A DNA stretch of 64,000 bases from positions 1 through 64,000 of the forward strand of contig JASUTR010000121.1 of assembly GCA_035048495.1 (NCBI GenBank), written 5' to 3'. Of the stretch, positions 1-14,097 are shown in pieces. The stretch is from Euptelea pleiosperma. Taxonomy: Eukaryota > Streptophyta > Magnoliopsida > Ranunculales > Eupteleaceae. Numbering within the stretch: the first letter of the stretch is position 1; each line of letters starts with the position of its first letter. The notes beneath the pieces were generated by a model. It made no database searches and was not told the DNA's origin. It worked only from the letters and a program-made list of their open reading frames with translations. The position numbers and the translations under genes are program-made.

Positions 1-1549
1 AAGTCACTAGTTATAAGCTTGGAATGTAACGCACAAATTGAGTGCAATTGGAGTCATTTACGCACGGAATGGGGTAAACTTGTTCCGACAGTCCCTAATC
101 TTGTTCAACACATCAAATGCGTTTAAAACATTGTATAGAAGTATTGAGTCAAATTACAGATTCCGATTGCGAAAAAGTAAGTAATTATAGGCTTAAGAAT
201 GTAACCCACAAATTAAGTCCAATTATAGCCATGACGCACGAACGAGCAAACTTGTTCCGACTTGTCCCGAATCTTGTTCCAAGTCCTTCAAATGTGTTAA
301 AACAATTGTATAGAAGATATTGAGTCAAATTACGAGGTCCGGTTGTGAAAAGTCACTAGTTATAAGCTAAGGAATGTAACGCACAAACTTAGTCCAATTA
401 GAGTCATTGACGTACGAATGGGGGCAAACTGTTCCGACGTCCCGAATCTTGTTCAACACTTCAAATGTGTTTAAAACAATTGTAATACAAGATATTGAGC
501 CAAATACGAGTCCGGTTACGAAAAGTCAGTAATTATGGCTTAGGAATGTAACACCCAAACTGAGTCCAATTAGAGACATTGACGAACGAATGGAGCAAAC
601 TTGTTCCGACTGTCCCGAATCTTTTTTCAACAGTTCAAATGTGTTAAAACAATTGTAATGGAAGATATTGAGTCAAATTACGAGGTCGGTTGTGCAAAAG
701 TCACTAGTTATAAGCTTGGGAATGTAACGCACAAACTGAGTGCAATCGGAGTCATTTACGCACGAATGGGGTAAACTTGTTCGACAGTCCCTAATCTTGT
801 TCCAACACATCAAATGCGTTAAAACAATTGTAATAGAGATATTGAGTCAAATTACAGATTCCGATTGCGAAAAGTAAGTAATTATAGGCTTAGGAATGTA
901 ACACACAAATTAAGTCCAATTATAGCCATTGACGCACGAACGGAGCAAACTTGTTCCGACTGTCCCGAATCTTGTTCCAAGTCTTCAAATGTGTTTAAAA
1001 CAATTGTAATGGATGATATTGAGTCAAATTACGAGGTCCGGTTGTGCAAAAGTCACTAGTTATAAGCTTGGGAAGTGGACGCACAAACTGAGTGCAATTG
1101 GAGTCATTTACGCACGAATGCGGTAAACTTGTTCCGACAGTCCCTAATCTTGTTCCAACACATCAAATGCGTTAAAACAATTGTAATAGAAGATATTGAG
1201 TCAAATTACAGATTCCGATTGCGAAAAAGTAAGTAATTATAGGCTTAGGAATGTAACACACAAATTAAGTCCAATTAGAGACATTGACGAACGGATTGAG
1301 CAAACTTCTTTCGACTGTCCCAAATCTTGTTCATACACTTCCAATATGTTGAAACAGTAGTAATGGAGGAGTTTGAGTCAAATTACAGGGTCCGGTTGCG
1401 AAAAAGTCACTAGTTATAGGCTTCGGAATGTAACACACAAACTGAGTCCAAATAGAGACATTGACGCACGGATGGAGCAAAATTGTTGCGACTGTCCCGA
1501 ATCTTTCTCAAACACTTCAAATGTGTTGAAACAATAGTAATGGAAGAGT
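1..1549. repeat. Partial long unit: (E) F/B C D E F/B E' F G
   Basis: The window opens inside a type E monomer. The order then matches the tail of the 17-mer at 2785-5789, about 4240 bp further on. Several 1-base indels relative to other copies occur here (for example around 349, 415-435, 495 and 780), so the local sequence may be less accurate. Confidence 0.85.
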
Positions 1550-2784
1550 TTGAGTCAAATTACGATGTCTGGTTGCACAAAAGTCACTAGTTATAGGCTT
1601 CGGAATGTAACAAACAAACTGAGTCCAATTAGAGACATTGACGCACGGATGGAGCAAACTTGTTTCGATTGTCCCGAATCTTGTTCCAAGACTTTAAATG
1701 TGTTCAAACAATTGCAATGGAACAGATTGAGTCAAATTACGAGATCCGGTTGCGAAAAAGTCACTTGTTATAAGCTTAGGAGTGTAACGCACAAACTGAG
1801 TCCAATTATAGCCATTGACACACGAACGGAGCAAACTTGTTCCGACTGTCCCGAATCTTGTTCCAAGTCTTCAAATGTGTTAAAACAATTGTAATAGAAG
1901 ATATTGAGTCAAATTACGAGGTCCGGTTGTGAAAAAGTCACTAGTTATAAGCTAAGGAATGTAACGCACAAACTGAGTCCAATTAGAGTCATTGACGCAC
2001 GAATGGGGCAAACTTGTTCCGACAGTCCCGAATCTTGTTCAACACTTCAAATGTGTTAAAACAATTGTAATACAAGATATTGAGCCAAAATACGAAGTCC
2101 GGTTACGAAAAAGTCAGTAATTATAGGCTTAGGAATGTAACACCCAACTGAGTCCAATTAGAGACATTGACGAACGAATGGAGCAAACTTGTTCCGACTG
2201 TCCCGAATCTTTTTTCAACAGTTCAAATGTGTTAGAAAATTGTAATGGAAGATATTGAGTCAAATTACGAGGTCCGGTTGTGCAAAAGTCACTAGTTAGA
2301 AGCTTTGGAATGTAACGCACAAACTGAGTGCAATTGGAGTCATTTACGCACGAATGGGGTAAACTTGTTCCGACAGTCCCTAATCTTGTTCCAACACATC
2401 AAATGCGTTAAAACAATTGTAATAGAAGATATTGAGTCAAATTACAGATTCCGATTGCGAAAAAGTAAGTAATTATAGGCTTAGAATGTAACACACAAAT
2501 TAAGTCCAATTAGAGACATTGACGAACGGATGGAGCAAACCTCTTTCGACTGTCCCAAATCTTGTTCATACACTTCAAATGTGTTGAAACAATAGTAATG
2601 GAGGAGTTTGAGTCAAATTACAGGGTCCGGTTGCGAAAAAGTCACTAGTTATAGGCTTCGGAATGTAACACACAAACTGAGTCCAAATAGAGACATTGAC
2701 GCACGGATGGAGCAAAATTGTTGCGACTGTCCCGAATCTTTCTCAAACACTTCAAATGTGTTGAAACAATAGTAATGGAAGAGT
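1550..2784. repeat. 7-mer HOR unit A-G
   Basis: 1235 bp, canonical order. The D monomer ends GTTAGAAAATTG and the E monomer reads GTTAGAAGCTTTGG, variants shared with the units at 5790 and 11132-11332. It corresponds to 5790-7024 at an offset of 4240 bp. Confidence 0.88.
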
Positions 2785-5700
2785 TTGAGTCAAATTACGA
2801 TGTCTGGTTGCACAAAAGTCACTAGTTATAGGGTTCGAAATGTAACAAACAAACTGAGTCCAATTAGAGACATTGACGCACGGATGGGGCAAACTTGTTT
2901 CGATTGTCCCGAATCTTGTTCCAAGACTTTAAATGTGTTGAAACAATTGCAATGGAACAGATTGAGTCAAATTACGAGATCCGGTTGCGAAAAAGTCACT
3001 TGTTATAAGCTTAGGAGTGTAACGCACAAACTGAGTCCAATTATAGCCATTGACGCACGAACGGAGCAAACTTGTACCGACTGTCCCAAATCTTGTTCCA
3101 AGTCTTCAAATGTGTTAACACAATTGTAATAGAAGATATTGAGTCAAATTACGAGGTCCGGTTGTGAAAAAGTCACTAGTTATAAGCTAAGGAATGTAAC
3201 GCACAAACTGAGTCCAATTAGAGTCATTGAATCACGAATGGGGCAAACTTGTTCCGACAGTCCCGAATCTTGTTCAACACTTCAAATGTGTTAAAACAAT
3301 TGTAATACAAGATATTGAGCCAAAATACGAAGTCCGGTTACGAAAAAGTCAGTAATTATAGGCTTAGGAATGTAACACCCAAACTGAGTCCAATTAGAGA
3401 CATTGACGAACGAATGGAGCAAACTTGTTCCGACTGTCCCGAATCTTTTTTCAACAATTCAAATGTGTTAAAACAATTGTAATGGAAGATATTGAGTCAA
3501 ATTACGAGGTCCGGTTGTGCAAAAGTCACTAGTTATAAGCTTGGGAATGTAACGCACAAACTGAGTGCAATTGGAGTCATTTACGCACGAATGGGGTAAA
3601 CTTGTTCCGACAGTCCCTAATCTTGTTCCAACACATCAAATGCGTTAAAACAATTGTAATCGAAGATATTGAGTCAAATTACAGATTCCGATTGCGAAAA
3701 AGTAAGTAATTATAGGCTTAAGAATGTAACACACAAATTAAGTCCAATTATAGCCATTGACGCACGAACGGAGCTAACTTGTTCCGACTGTCCCGAATCT
3801 TGTTCCAAGTCTTCAAATGTGTTAAAACAATTGTAATAGAAGATATTGAGTCAAATTACGAGGTCCGGTTGTGAAAAAGTCACTAGTTATAAGCTAAGGA
3901 ATGTAACGCACAAACTGAGTCCAATAGAGTCATTGACGCACGAATGGGGCAAACTTGTTCCGACAGTCCCGAATCTTGTTCAACACTTCAAATGTGTTAA
4001 AACAATTGTAATACAAGATATTGAGCCAAAATACGAAGTCCGGTTACGAAAAAGTCAGTAATTATAGGCTTAGGAATGTAACACCCAAACTGAGTCCAAT
4101 TAGAGACATTGACGAACGAATGGAGCAAACTTGTTCCGACTGTCCCGAATCTTTTTTCAACAATTCAAATGTGTTAAAACAATTGTAATGGAAGATATTG
4201 AGTCAAATTACGAGGTCCGGTTGTGCAAAAGTCACTAGTTATAAGCTTGGGAATGTAACGCACAAATTGAGTGCAATTGGAGTCATTTACGCACGAATGG
4301 GGTAAACTTGTTCCGACAGTCCCTAATCTTGTTCCAACACATCAAATGCGTTAAAACAATTGTAATAGAAGATATTGAGTCAAATTACAGATTCCGATTG
4401 CGAAAAAGTAAGTAATTATAGGCTTAAGAATGTAACACACAAATTAAGTCCAATTATAGCCATTGACGCACGAACGGAGCAAACTTGTTCCGACTGTCCC
4501 GAATCTTGTTCCAAGTCTTCAAATGTGTTAAAACAATTGTAATAGAAGATATTGAGTCAAATTACGAGGTCCGGTTGTGAAAAAGTCACTAGTTATAAGC
4601 TAAGGAATGTAACGCACAAACTGAGTCCAATTAGAGTCATTGACGTACGAATGCGGGCAACTTGTTCCGACAGTCCCGAATCTTGTTCAACACTTCAAAT
4701 GTGTTAAAACAATTGTAATACAAGATATTGAGCCAAAATACGAAGTCCGGTTACGAAAAAGTCAGTAATTATAGGCTTAGGAATGTAACAACCAAACTGA
4801 GTCCAATTAGAGACATTGACGAACGAATGGAGCAAACTTGTTCCGACTGTCCCGAATCTTTTTTCAACAGTTCAATGCTGTTAAAACAATTGTAATGGAA
4901 GATATTGAGTCAATTACGAGGTCCGGTTGTGCAAAAGTCACTAGTTATAAGCTTGGGAATGTAACCGCACAACTGAGTGCAATCGGAGTCATTTACGCAC
5001 GAATGGGGTAAACTTGTTCCGACAGTCCCTATCTTGTTCCAACACATCAAATGCGTTAAAACATTGTAATAGAAGATATTGAGTCAAATTACAGATTCCG
5101 ATTGCGAAAAAGTAAGTAATTATAGGCTTAGGAATGTAACACACAAATTAAGTCCAATTATAGCCATTCGACGCACGAACGGAGCAAACTTGTTCCGACT
5201 ATCCCGAATCTTGTTCCAAGTCTTCAAATGTGTTAAAACAATTGTAATGGATGATATTGAGTCAAATTACGAGGTCCGGTTGTGCAAAAGTCACTAGTTA
5301 TAAGCTTGGGAAGTGGACGCACAAACTGAGTGCAATTGGAGTCATTTACGCACGAATGCGGGTAAACTTGTTCCGACAGTCCCTAATCTTGTTCCAACAC
5401 ATCAAATGCGTTAAAACAATTGTAATAGAAGATATTGAGTCAAATTACAGATTCCGATTGCGAAAAAGTAAGTAATTATAGGCTTAGGAATGTACACACA
5501 CAAATTAAGTCCAATTAGAGACATTGACGAACGGATTGAGCAAACTTCTTTCGACTGTCCCAAATCTTGTTCATACACTTCCAATAGTGTTGAAACAGTA
5601 GTAATGGAGGAGTTTGAGTCAAATTACAGGTCCGGTTGCGAAAAAGTCACTAGTTATAGGCTTCGGAATGTAACACACAAACTGAGTCCAAATAGAGACA

Positions 5701-5789
5701 TTGACGCACGGATGGAGCAAAATTGTTGCGACTGTCCCGAATCTTTCTCAAACACTTCAAATGTGTTGAAACAATAGTAATGGAAGAGT
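2785..5789. repeat. 17-mer HOR unit: A B (C D E F/B)x3 E' F G
   Basis: 3005 bp. After A and B, a four-monomer block C-D-E-F/B is repeated three times (two times in the 13-mers), followed by E', F and G. The A monomer is the GGGTTCGAAATG/GGATGGGGC variant and the first C has ATTGAATCACG. The part after 4650 has many 1-base indels. Confidence 0.85.
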
Positions 5790-7024
5790 TTGAGTCAAAT
5801 TACGATGTCTGGTTGCACAAAGTCACTAGTTATAGGCTTCGGAATGTAACAAACAAACTGAGTCCAATTAGAGACATTGACGCACGGATGGAGCAAACTT
5901 GTTTCGATTGTCCCGAATCTTGTTCCAAGACTTTAAATGTGTTCAAACAATTGCAATGGAACAGATTGAGTCAAATTACGAGATCCGGTTGCGAAAAAGT
6001 CACTTGTTATAAGCTTAGGAGTGTAACGCACAAACTGAGTCCAATTATAGCCATTGACACACGAACGGAGCAAACTTGTTCCGACTGTCCGAATCTTGTT
6101 CCAAGTCTTCAAATGTGTTAAAACAATTGTAATAGAAGATATTGAGTCAAATTACGAGGTCCGGTTGTGAAAAAGTCACTAGTTATAAGCTAAGGAATGT
6201 AACGCACAAACTGAGTCCAATTAGAGTCATTGACGCACGAATGGGGCAAACTTGTTCCGACAGTCCGAATCTTGTTCAACACTTCAAATGTGTTAAAACA
6301 ATTGTAATACAAGATATTGAGCCAAAATACGAAGTCCGGTTACGAAAAAGTCAGTAATTATAGGCTTAGGAATGTAACACCCAAACTGAGTCCAATTAGA
6401 GACATTGACGAACGAATGGAGCAAACTTGTTCCGACTGTCCCGAATCTTTTTTCAACAGTTCAAATGTGTTAGAAAATTGTAATGGAAGATATTGAGTCA
6501 AATTACGAGGTCCGGTTGTGCAAAAGTCACTAGTTAGAAGCTTTGGAATGTAACGCACAAACTGAGTGCAATTGGAGTCATTTACGCACGAATGGGGTAA
6601 ACTTGTTCCGACAGTCCCTAATCTTGTTCCAACACATCAAATGCGTTAAAACAATTGTAATAGAAGATATTGAGTCAAATTACAGATTCCGATTGCGAAA
6701 AAGTAAGTAATTATAGGCTTAGGAATGTAACACACAAATTAAGTCCAATTAGAGACATTGACGAACGGATGGAGCAAACCTCTTTCGACTGTCCCAAATC
6801 TTGTTCATACACTTCAAAATGTGTTGAAACAATAGTAATGGAGGAGTTTGAGTCAAATTACAGGGTCCGGTTGCGAAAAAGTCACTAGTTATAGGCTTCG
6901 GAATGTAACACACAAACTGAGTCCAAATAGAGACATTGACGCACGGATGGAGCAAAATTGTTGCGACTGTCCCGAATCTTTCTCAAACACTTCAAATGTG
7001 TTGAAACAATAGTAATGGAAGAGT
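5790..7024. repeat. 7-mer HOR unit A-G
   Basis: 1235 bp. It carries the same rare D and E variants as 1550-2784. A few single-base deletions lie in its first 480 bp (AAAGTC for AAAAGTC at 5819, GTCCG for GTCCCG at 6088 and 6264) and one extra A near 6817. Confidence 0.88.
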
Positions 7025-9323
7025 TTGAGTCAAATTACGATGTCTGGTTGCACAAAAGTCACTAGTTATAGGGTTCGAAATGTAACAAACAAACTGAGTC
7101 CAATTAGAGACATTGACGCACGGATGGGGCAAACTTGTTTCGATTGTCCCGAATCTTGTTCCAAGACTTTAAATGTGTTGAAACAATTGCAATGGAACAG
7201 ATTGAGTCAAATTACGAGATCCGGTTGCGAAAAAGTCACTTGTTATAAGCTTAGGAGTGTAACGCACAAACTGAGTCCAATTATAGCCATTGACGCACGA
7301 ACGGAGCAAACTTGTACCGACTGTCCCAAATCTTGTTCCAAGTCTTCAAATGTGTTAAAACAATTGTAATAGAAGATATTGAGTCAAATTACGAGGTCCG
7401 GTTGTGAAAAAGTCACTAGTTATAAGCTAAGGAATGTAACGCACAAACTGAGTCCAATTAGAGTCATTGAATCACGAATGGGGCAAACTTGTTCCGACAG
7501 TCCCGAATCTTGTTCAACACTTCAAATGTGTTAAAACAATTGTAATACAAGATATTGAGCCAAAATACGAAGTCCGGTTACGAAAAAGTCAGTAATTATA
7601 GGCTTAGGAATGTAACACCCAAACTGAGTCCAATTAGAGACATTGACGAACGAATGGAGCAAACTTGTTCCGACTGTCCCGAATCTTTTTTCAACAATTC
7701 AAATGTGTTAAAACAATTGTAATGGAAGATATTGAGTCAAATTACGAGGTCCGGTTGTGCAAAAGTCACTAGTTATAAGCTTGGGAATGTAACGCACAAA
7801 CTGAGTGCAATTGGAGTCATTTACGCACGAATGGGGTAAACTTGTTCCGACAGTCCCTAATCTTGTTCCAACACATCAAATGCGTTAAAACAATTGTAAT
7901 CGAAGATATTGAGTCTAATTACAGATTCCGATTGCGAAAAAGTAAGTAATTATAGGCTTAAGAATGTAACACACAAATTAAGTCCAATTATAGCCATTGA
8001 CGCACGAACGGAGCTAACTTGTTCCGACTGTCCCGAATCTTGTTCCAAGTCTTCAAATGTGTTAAAACAATTGTAATAGAAGATATTGAGTCAAATTACG
8101 AGGTCCGGTTGTGAAAAAGTCACTAGTTATAAGCTAAGGAATGTAACGCACAAACTGAGTCCAATTAGAGTCATTGACGTACGAATGGGGCAAACTTGTT
8201 CCGACAGTCCCGAATCTTGTTCAACACTTCAAATGTGTTAAAACAATTGTAATACAAGATATTGAGCCAAAATACGAAGTCCGGTTACGAAAAAGTCAAT
8301 AATTATAGGCTTAGGAATGTAACACCCAAACTGAGTCCAATTAGAGACATTGACGAACGAATGGAGCAAACTTGTTCCGACTGTCCCGAATCTTTTTTCA
8401 ACAGTTCAAATGTGTTAAAACAATTGTAATGGAAGATATTGAGTCAAATTACGAGGTCCGGTTGTGCAAAAGTCACTAGTTATAAGCTTGGGAATGTAAC
8501 GCACAAACTGAGTGCAATCGGAGTCATTTACGCACGAATGGGGTAAACTTGTTCCGACAGTCCCTAATCTTGTTCCAACACATCAAATGCGTTAAAACAA
8601 TTGTAATAGAAGATATTGAGTCAAATTACAGATTCCGATTGCGAAAAAGTAAGTAATTATAGGCTTAGGAATGTAACACACAAATTAAGTCCAATTATAG
8701 CCATTGACGCACGAACGGAGCAAACTTGTTCCGACTGTCCCGAATCTTGTTCCAAGTCTTCAAATGTGTTAAAACAATTGTAATGGAAGATATTGAGTCA
8801 AATTACGAGGTCCGGTTGTGCAAAAGTCACTAGTTATAAGCTTGGGAAGTGGACGCACAAACTGAGTGCAATTGGAGTCATTTACGCACGAATGCGGTAA
8901 ACTTGTTCCGACAGTCCCTAATCTTGTTCCAACACATCAAATGCGTTAAAACAATTGTAATAGAAGATATTGAGTCAAATTACAGATTCCGATTGCGAAA
9001 AAGTAAGTAATTATAGGCTTAGGAATGTAACACACAAATTAAGTCCAATTAGAGACATTGACGAACGGATGGAGCAAACTTCTTTCGACTGTCCCAAATC
9101 TTGTTCATACACTTCGAATGTGTTGAAACAGTAGTAATGGAGGAGTTTGAGTCAAATTACAGGGTCCGGTTGCGAAAAAGTCACTAGTTATAGGCTTCGG
9201 AATGTAACACACAAACTGAGTCCAAATAGAGACATTGACGCACGGATGGAGCAAAATTGTTGCGACTGTCCCGAATCTTTCTCAAACACTTCAAATGTGT
9301 TGAAACAATAGTAATGGAAGAGT
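7025..9323. repeat. 13-mer HOR unit: A B (C D E F/B)x2 E' F G
   Basis: 2299 bp. Starts with the variant A monomer and ATTGAATCACG in the first C. The second C reads GACGTACG and the following D reads GTCAATAATT. These two rare variants are shared with the 13-mer at 17811 but not with the one at 11798. Confidence 0.9.
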
Positions 9324-10560
9324 TTGAGTCAAATTACGATGTCTGGTTGCACAAAAGTCACTAGTTATAGGCTTCGGAATGTAACAAACAAACTGAGTCC
9401 AATTAGAGACATTGACGCACGGATGGAGCAAACTTGTTTCGATTGTCCCGAATCTTGTTCCAAGACTTTAAATGTGTTCAAACAATTGCAATGGAACAGA
9501 TTGAGTCAAATTACGAGATCCGGTTGCGAAAAAGTCACTTGTTATAAGCTTAGGAGTGTAACGCACAAACTGAGTCCAATTATAGCCATTGACTCACGAA
9601 CGGAGCAAACTTGTTCCGACTGTCCCGAATCTTGTTCCAAGTCTTCAAATGTGTTAAAACAATTGTAATAGAAGATATTGAGTCAAATTACGAGGTCCGG
9701 TTGTGAAAAAGTCACTAGTTATAAGCTAAGGAATGTAACGCACAAACTGAGTCCAATTAGAGTCATTGACGCACGAATGGGGCAAACTTGTTCCGACAGT
9801 CCCGAATCTTGTTCAACACTTCAAATGTGTTAAAACAATTGTAATACAAGATATTGAGCCAAAATACGAAGTCCGGTTACGAAAAAGTCAGTAATTATAG
9901 GCTTAGGAATGTAACACCCAAACTGAGTCCAATTAGAGACATTGACGAACGAATGGAGCAAACTTGTTCCGACTGTCCCGAATCTTTTTTCAACAGTTCA
10001 AATGTGTTAGAAAATTGTAATGGAAGATATTGAGTCAAATTACGAGGTCCGGTTGTGCAAAAGTCACTAGTTATAAGCTTGGGAATGTAACGCACAAACT
10101 GAGTGCAATTGGAGTCATTTACGCACGAATGGGGTAAACTTGTTCCGACAGTCCCTAATCTTGTTCCAACACATCAAATGCGTTAAAACAATTGTAATAG
10201 AAGATATTGAGTCAAATTACAGATTCCGATTGCGAAAAAGTAAGTAATTATAGGCTTAGGAATGTAACACACAAATTAAGTCCAATTAGAGACATTGACG
10301 AACGGATGGAGCAAACCTCTTTCGACTGTCCCAAATCTTGTTCATACACTTCAAATGTGTTGAAACAATAGTAATGGAGGAGGTTGAGTCAAATTACAGG
10401 GTCCGGTTGCGAAAAAGTCACTAGTTATAGGCTTCGGAATGTAACACACAAACTGAGTCCAAATAGAGACATTGACGCACGGATGGAGCAAAATTGTTGC
10501 GACTGTCCCGAATCTTTCTCAAACACTTCAAATGTGTTGAAACAATAGTAATGGAAGAGT
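9324..10560. repeat. 7-mer HOR unit A-G
   Basis: 1237 bp. D ends GTTAGAAAATTG. The F/G junction reads GGAGGAGGTTGAG at 10376-10388 rather than GGAGGAGTTTGAG. The same rare change occurs 10786 bp later in the unit at 20110. Confidence 0.92.
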
Positions 10561-11797
10561 TTGAGTCAAATTACGATGTCTGGTTGCACAAAAGTCACTA
10601 GTTATAGGCTTCGGAATGTAACAAACAAACTGAGTCCAATTAGAGACATTGACGCACGGATGGAGCAAACTTGTTTCGATTGTCCCGAATCTTGTTCCAA
10701 GACTTTAAATGTGTTCAAACAATTGCAATGGAACAGATTGAGTCAAATTACGAGATCCGGTTGCGAAAAAGTCACTTGTTATAAGCTTAGGAGTGTAACG
10801 CACAAACTGAGTCCAATTATAGCCATTGACACACGAACGGAGCAAACTTGTTCCGACTGTCCCGAATCTTGTTCCAAGTCTTCAAATGTGTTAAAACAAT
10901 TGTAATAGAAGATATTGAGTCAAATTACGAGGTCCGGTTGTGAAAAAGTCACTAGTTATAAGCTAAGGAATGTAACGCACAAACTGAGTCCAATTAGAGT
11001 CATTGACGCACGAATGGGGCAAACTTGTTCCGACAGTCCCGAATCTTGTTCAACACTTCAAATGTGTTAAAACAATTGTAATACAAGATATTGAGCCAAA
11101 ATACGAAGTCCGGTTACGAAAAAGTCAGTAATTATAGGCTTAGGAATGTAACACCCAAACTGAGTCCAATTAGAGACATTGACGAACGAATGGAGCAAAC
11201 TTGTTCCGACTGTCCCGAATCTTTTTTCAACAGTTCAAATGTGTTAGAAAATTGTAATGGAAGATATTGAGTCAAATTACGAGGTCCGGTTGTGCAAAAG
11301 TCACTAGTTAGAAGCTTTGGAATGTAACGCACAAACTGAGTGCAATTGGAGTCATTTACGCACGAATGGGGTAAACTTGTTCCGACAGTCCCTAATCTTG
11401 TTCCAACACATCAAATGCGTTAAAACAATTGTAATAGAAGATATTGAGTCAAATTACAGATTCCGATTGCGAAAAAGTAAGTAATTATAGGCTTAGGAAT
11501 GTAACACACAAATTAAGTCCAATTAGAGACATTGACGAACGGATGGAGCAAACCTCTTTCGACTGTCCCAAATCTTGTTCATACACTTCAAATGTGTTGA
11601 AACAATAGTAATGGAGGAGTTTGAGTCAAATTACAGGGTCCGGTTGCGAAAAAGTCACTAGTTATAGGCTTCGGAATGTAACACACAAACTGAGTCCAAA
11701 TAGAGACATTGACGCACGGATGGAGCAAAATTGTTGCGACTGTCCCGAATCTTTCTCAAACACTTCAAATGTGTTGAAACAATAGTAATGGAAGAGT
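10561..11797. repeat. 7-mer HOR unit A-G
   Basis: 1237 bp, canonical. Carries the D variant GTTAGAAAATTG and the E variant GTTAGAAGCTTTGG and lies just upstream of a variant-A 13-mer, like the units at 1550 and 5790. Confidence 0.92.
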
Positions 11798-14097
11798 TTG
11801 AGTCAAATTACGATGTCTGGTTGCACAAAAGTCACTAGTTATAGGGTTCGAAATGTAACAAACAAACTGAGTCCAATTAGAGACATTGACGCACGGATGG
11901 GGCAAACTTGTTTCGATTGTCCCGAATCTTGTTCCAAGACTTTAAATGTGTTGAAACAATTGCAATGGAACAGATTGAGTCAAATTACGAGATCCGGTTG
12001 CGAAAAAGTCACTTGTTATAAGCTTAGGAGTGTAACGCACAAACTGAGTCCAATTATAGCCATTGACGCACGAACGGAGCAAACTTGTACCGACTGTCCC
12101 AAATCTTGTTCCAAGTCTTCAAATGTGTTAAAACAATTGTAATAGAAGATATTGAGTCAAATTACGAGGTCCGGTTGTGAAAAAGTCACTAGTTATAAGC
12201 TAAGGAATGTAACGCACAAACTGAGTCCAATTAGAGTCATTGAATCACGAATGGGGCAAACTTGTTCCGACAGTCCCGAATCTTGTTCAACACTTCAAAT
12301 GTGTTAAAACAATTGTAATACAAGATATTGAGCCAAAATACGAAGTCCGGTTACGAAAAAGTCAGTAATTATAGGCTTAGGAATGTAACACCCAAACTGA
12401 GTCCAATTAGAGACATTGACGAACGAATGGAGCAAACTTGTTCCGACTGTCCCGAATCTTTTTTCAACAATTCAAATGTGTTAAAACAATTGTAATGGAA
12501 GATATTGAGTCAAATTACGAGGTCCGGTTGTGCAAAAGTCACTAGTTATAAGCTTGGGAATGTAACGCACAAACTGAGTGCAATTGGAGTCATTTACGCA
12601 CGAATGGGGTAAACTTGTTCCGACAGTCCCTAATCTTGTTCCAACACATCAAATGCGTTAAAACAATTGTAATCGAAGATATTGAGTCAAATTACAGATT
12701 CCGATTGCGAAAAAGTAAGTAATTATAGGCTTAAGAATGTAACACACAAATTAAGTCCAATTATAGCCATTGACGCACGAACGGAGCTAACTTGTTCCGA
12801 CTGTCCCGAATCTTGTTCCAAGTCTTCAAATGTGTTAAAACAATTGTAATAGAAGATATTGAGTCAAATTACGAGGTCCGGTTGTGAAAAAGTCACTAGT
12901 TATAAGCTAAGGAATGTAACGCACAAACTGAGTCCAATTAGAGTCATTGACGCACGAATGGGGCAAACTTGTTCCGACAGTCCCGAATCTTGTTCAACAC
13001 TTCAAATGTGTTAAAACAATTGTAATACAAGATATTGAGCCAAAATACGAAGTCCGGTTACGAAAAAGTCAGTAATTATAGGCTTAGGAATGTAACACCC
13101 AAACTGAGTCCAATTAGAGACATTGACGAACGAATGGAGCAAACTTGTTCCGACTGTCCCGAATCTTTTTTCAACAGTTCAAATGTGTTAAAACAATTGT
13201 AATGGAAGATATTGAGTCAAATTACGAGGTCCGGTTGTGCAAAAGTCACTAGTTATAAGCTTGGGAATGTAACGCACAAACTGAGTGCAATCGGAGTCAT
13301 TTACGCACGAATGGGGGTAAACTTGTTCCGACAGTCCCTAATCTTGTTCCAACACATCAAATGCGTTAAAACAATTGTAATAGAAGATATTGAGTCAAAT
13401 TACAGATTCCGATTGCGAAAAAGTAAGTAATTATAGGCTTAGGAATGTAACACACAAATTAAGTCCAATTATAGCCATTGACGCACGAACGGAGCAAACT
13501 TGTTCCGACTGTCCCAAATCTTGTTCCAAGTCTTCAAATGTGTTAAAACAATTGTAATGGAAGATATTGAGTCAAATTACGAGGTCCGGTTGTGCAAAAG
13601 TCACTAGTTATAAGCTTGGGAAGTGGACGCACAAACTGAGTGCAATTGGAGTCATTTACGCACGAATGCGGTAAACTTGTTCCGACAGTCCCTAATCTTG
13701 TTCCAACACATCAAATGCGTTAAAACAATTGTAATAGAAGATATTGAGTCAAATTACAGATTCCGATTGCGAAAAAGTAAGTAATTATAGGCTTAGGAAT
13801 GTAACACACAAATTAAGTCCAATTAGAGACATTGACGAACGGATGGAGCAAACTTCTTTCGACTGTCCCAAATCTTGTTCATACACTTCGAATGTGTTGA
13901 AACAGTAGTAATGGAGGAGTTTGAGTCAAATTACAGGGTCCGGTTGCGAAAAAGTCACTAGTTATAGGCTTCGGAATGTAACACACAAACTGAGTCCAAA
14001 TAGAGACATTGACGCACGGATGGAGCAAAATTGTTGCGACTGTCCCGAATCTTTCTCAAACACTTCAAATGTGTTGAAACAATAGTAATGGAAGAGT
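11798..14097. repeat. 13-mer HOR unit: A B (C D E F/B)x2 E' F G
   Basis: 2300 bp. Variant A, ATTGAATCACG in the first C. The second C has the ordinary GACGCACG, unlike the 13-mers at 7025 and 17811. An extra G lies in the E monomer near 13313. Confidence 0.92.

Noticed and set aside
1550..1894. Recurring 114-residue reading frame across monomers A and B, repeated in nearly every unit
   Set aside because: It opens at TTG, not ATG, within the satellite. It exists because the monomer length is a multiple of three and A/B lack a stop in that frame. The same stretch is broken by indels in several units with no sign of selection. Not a gene.
6358..6558. Reverse-strand frame of about 66 residues recurring in the D/E monomers
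   Set aside because: Read through satellite on the minus strand, present only where the local D variant and exact monomer phase remove stops. No domain, no codon bias, no start context.
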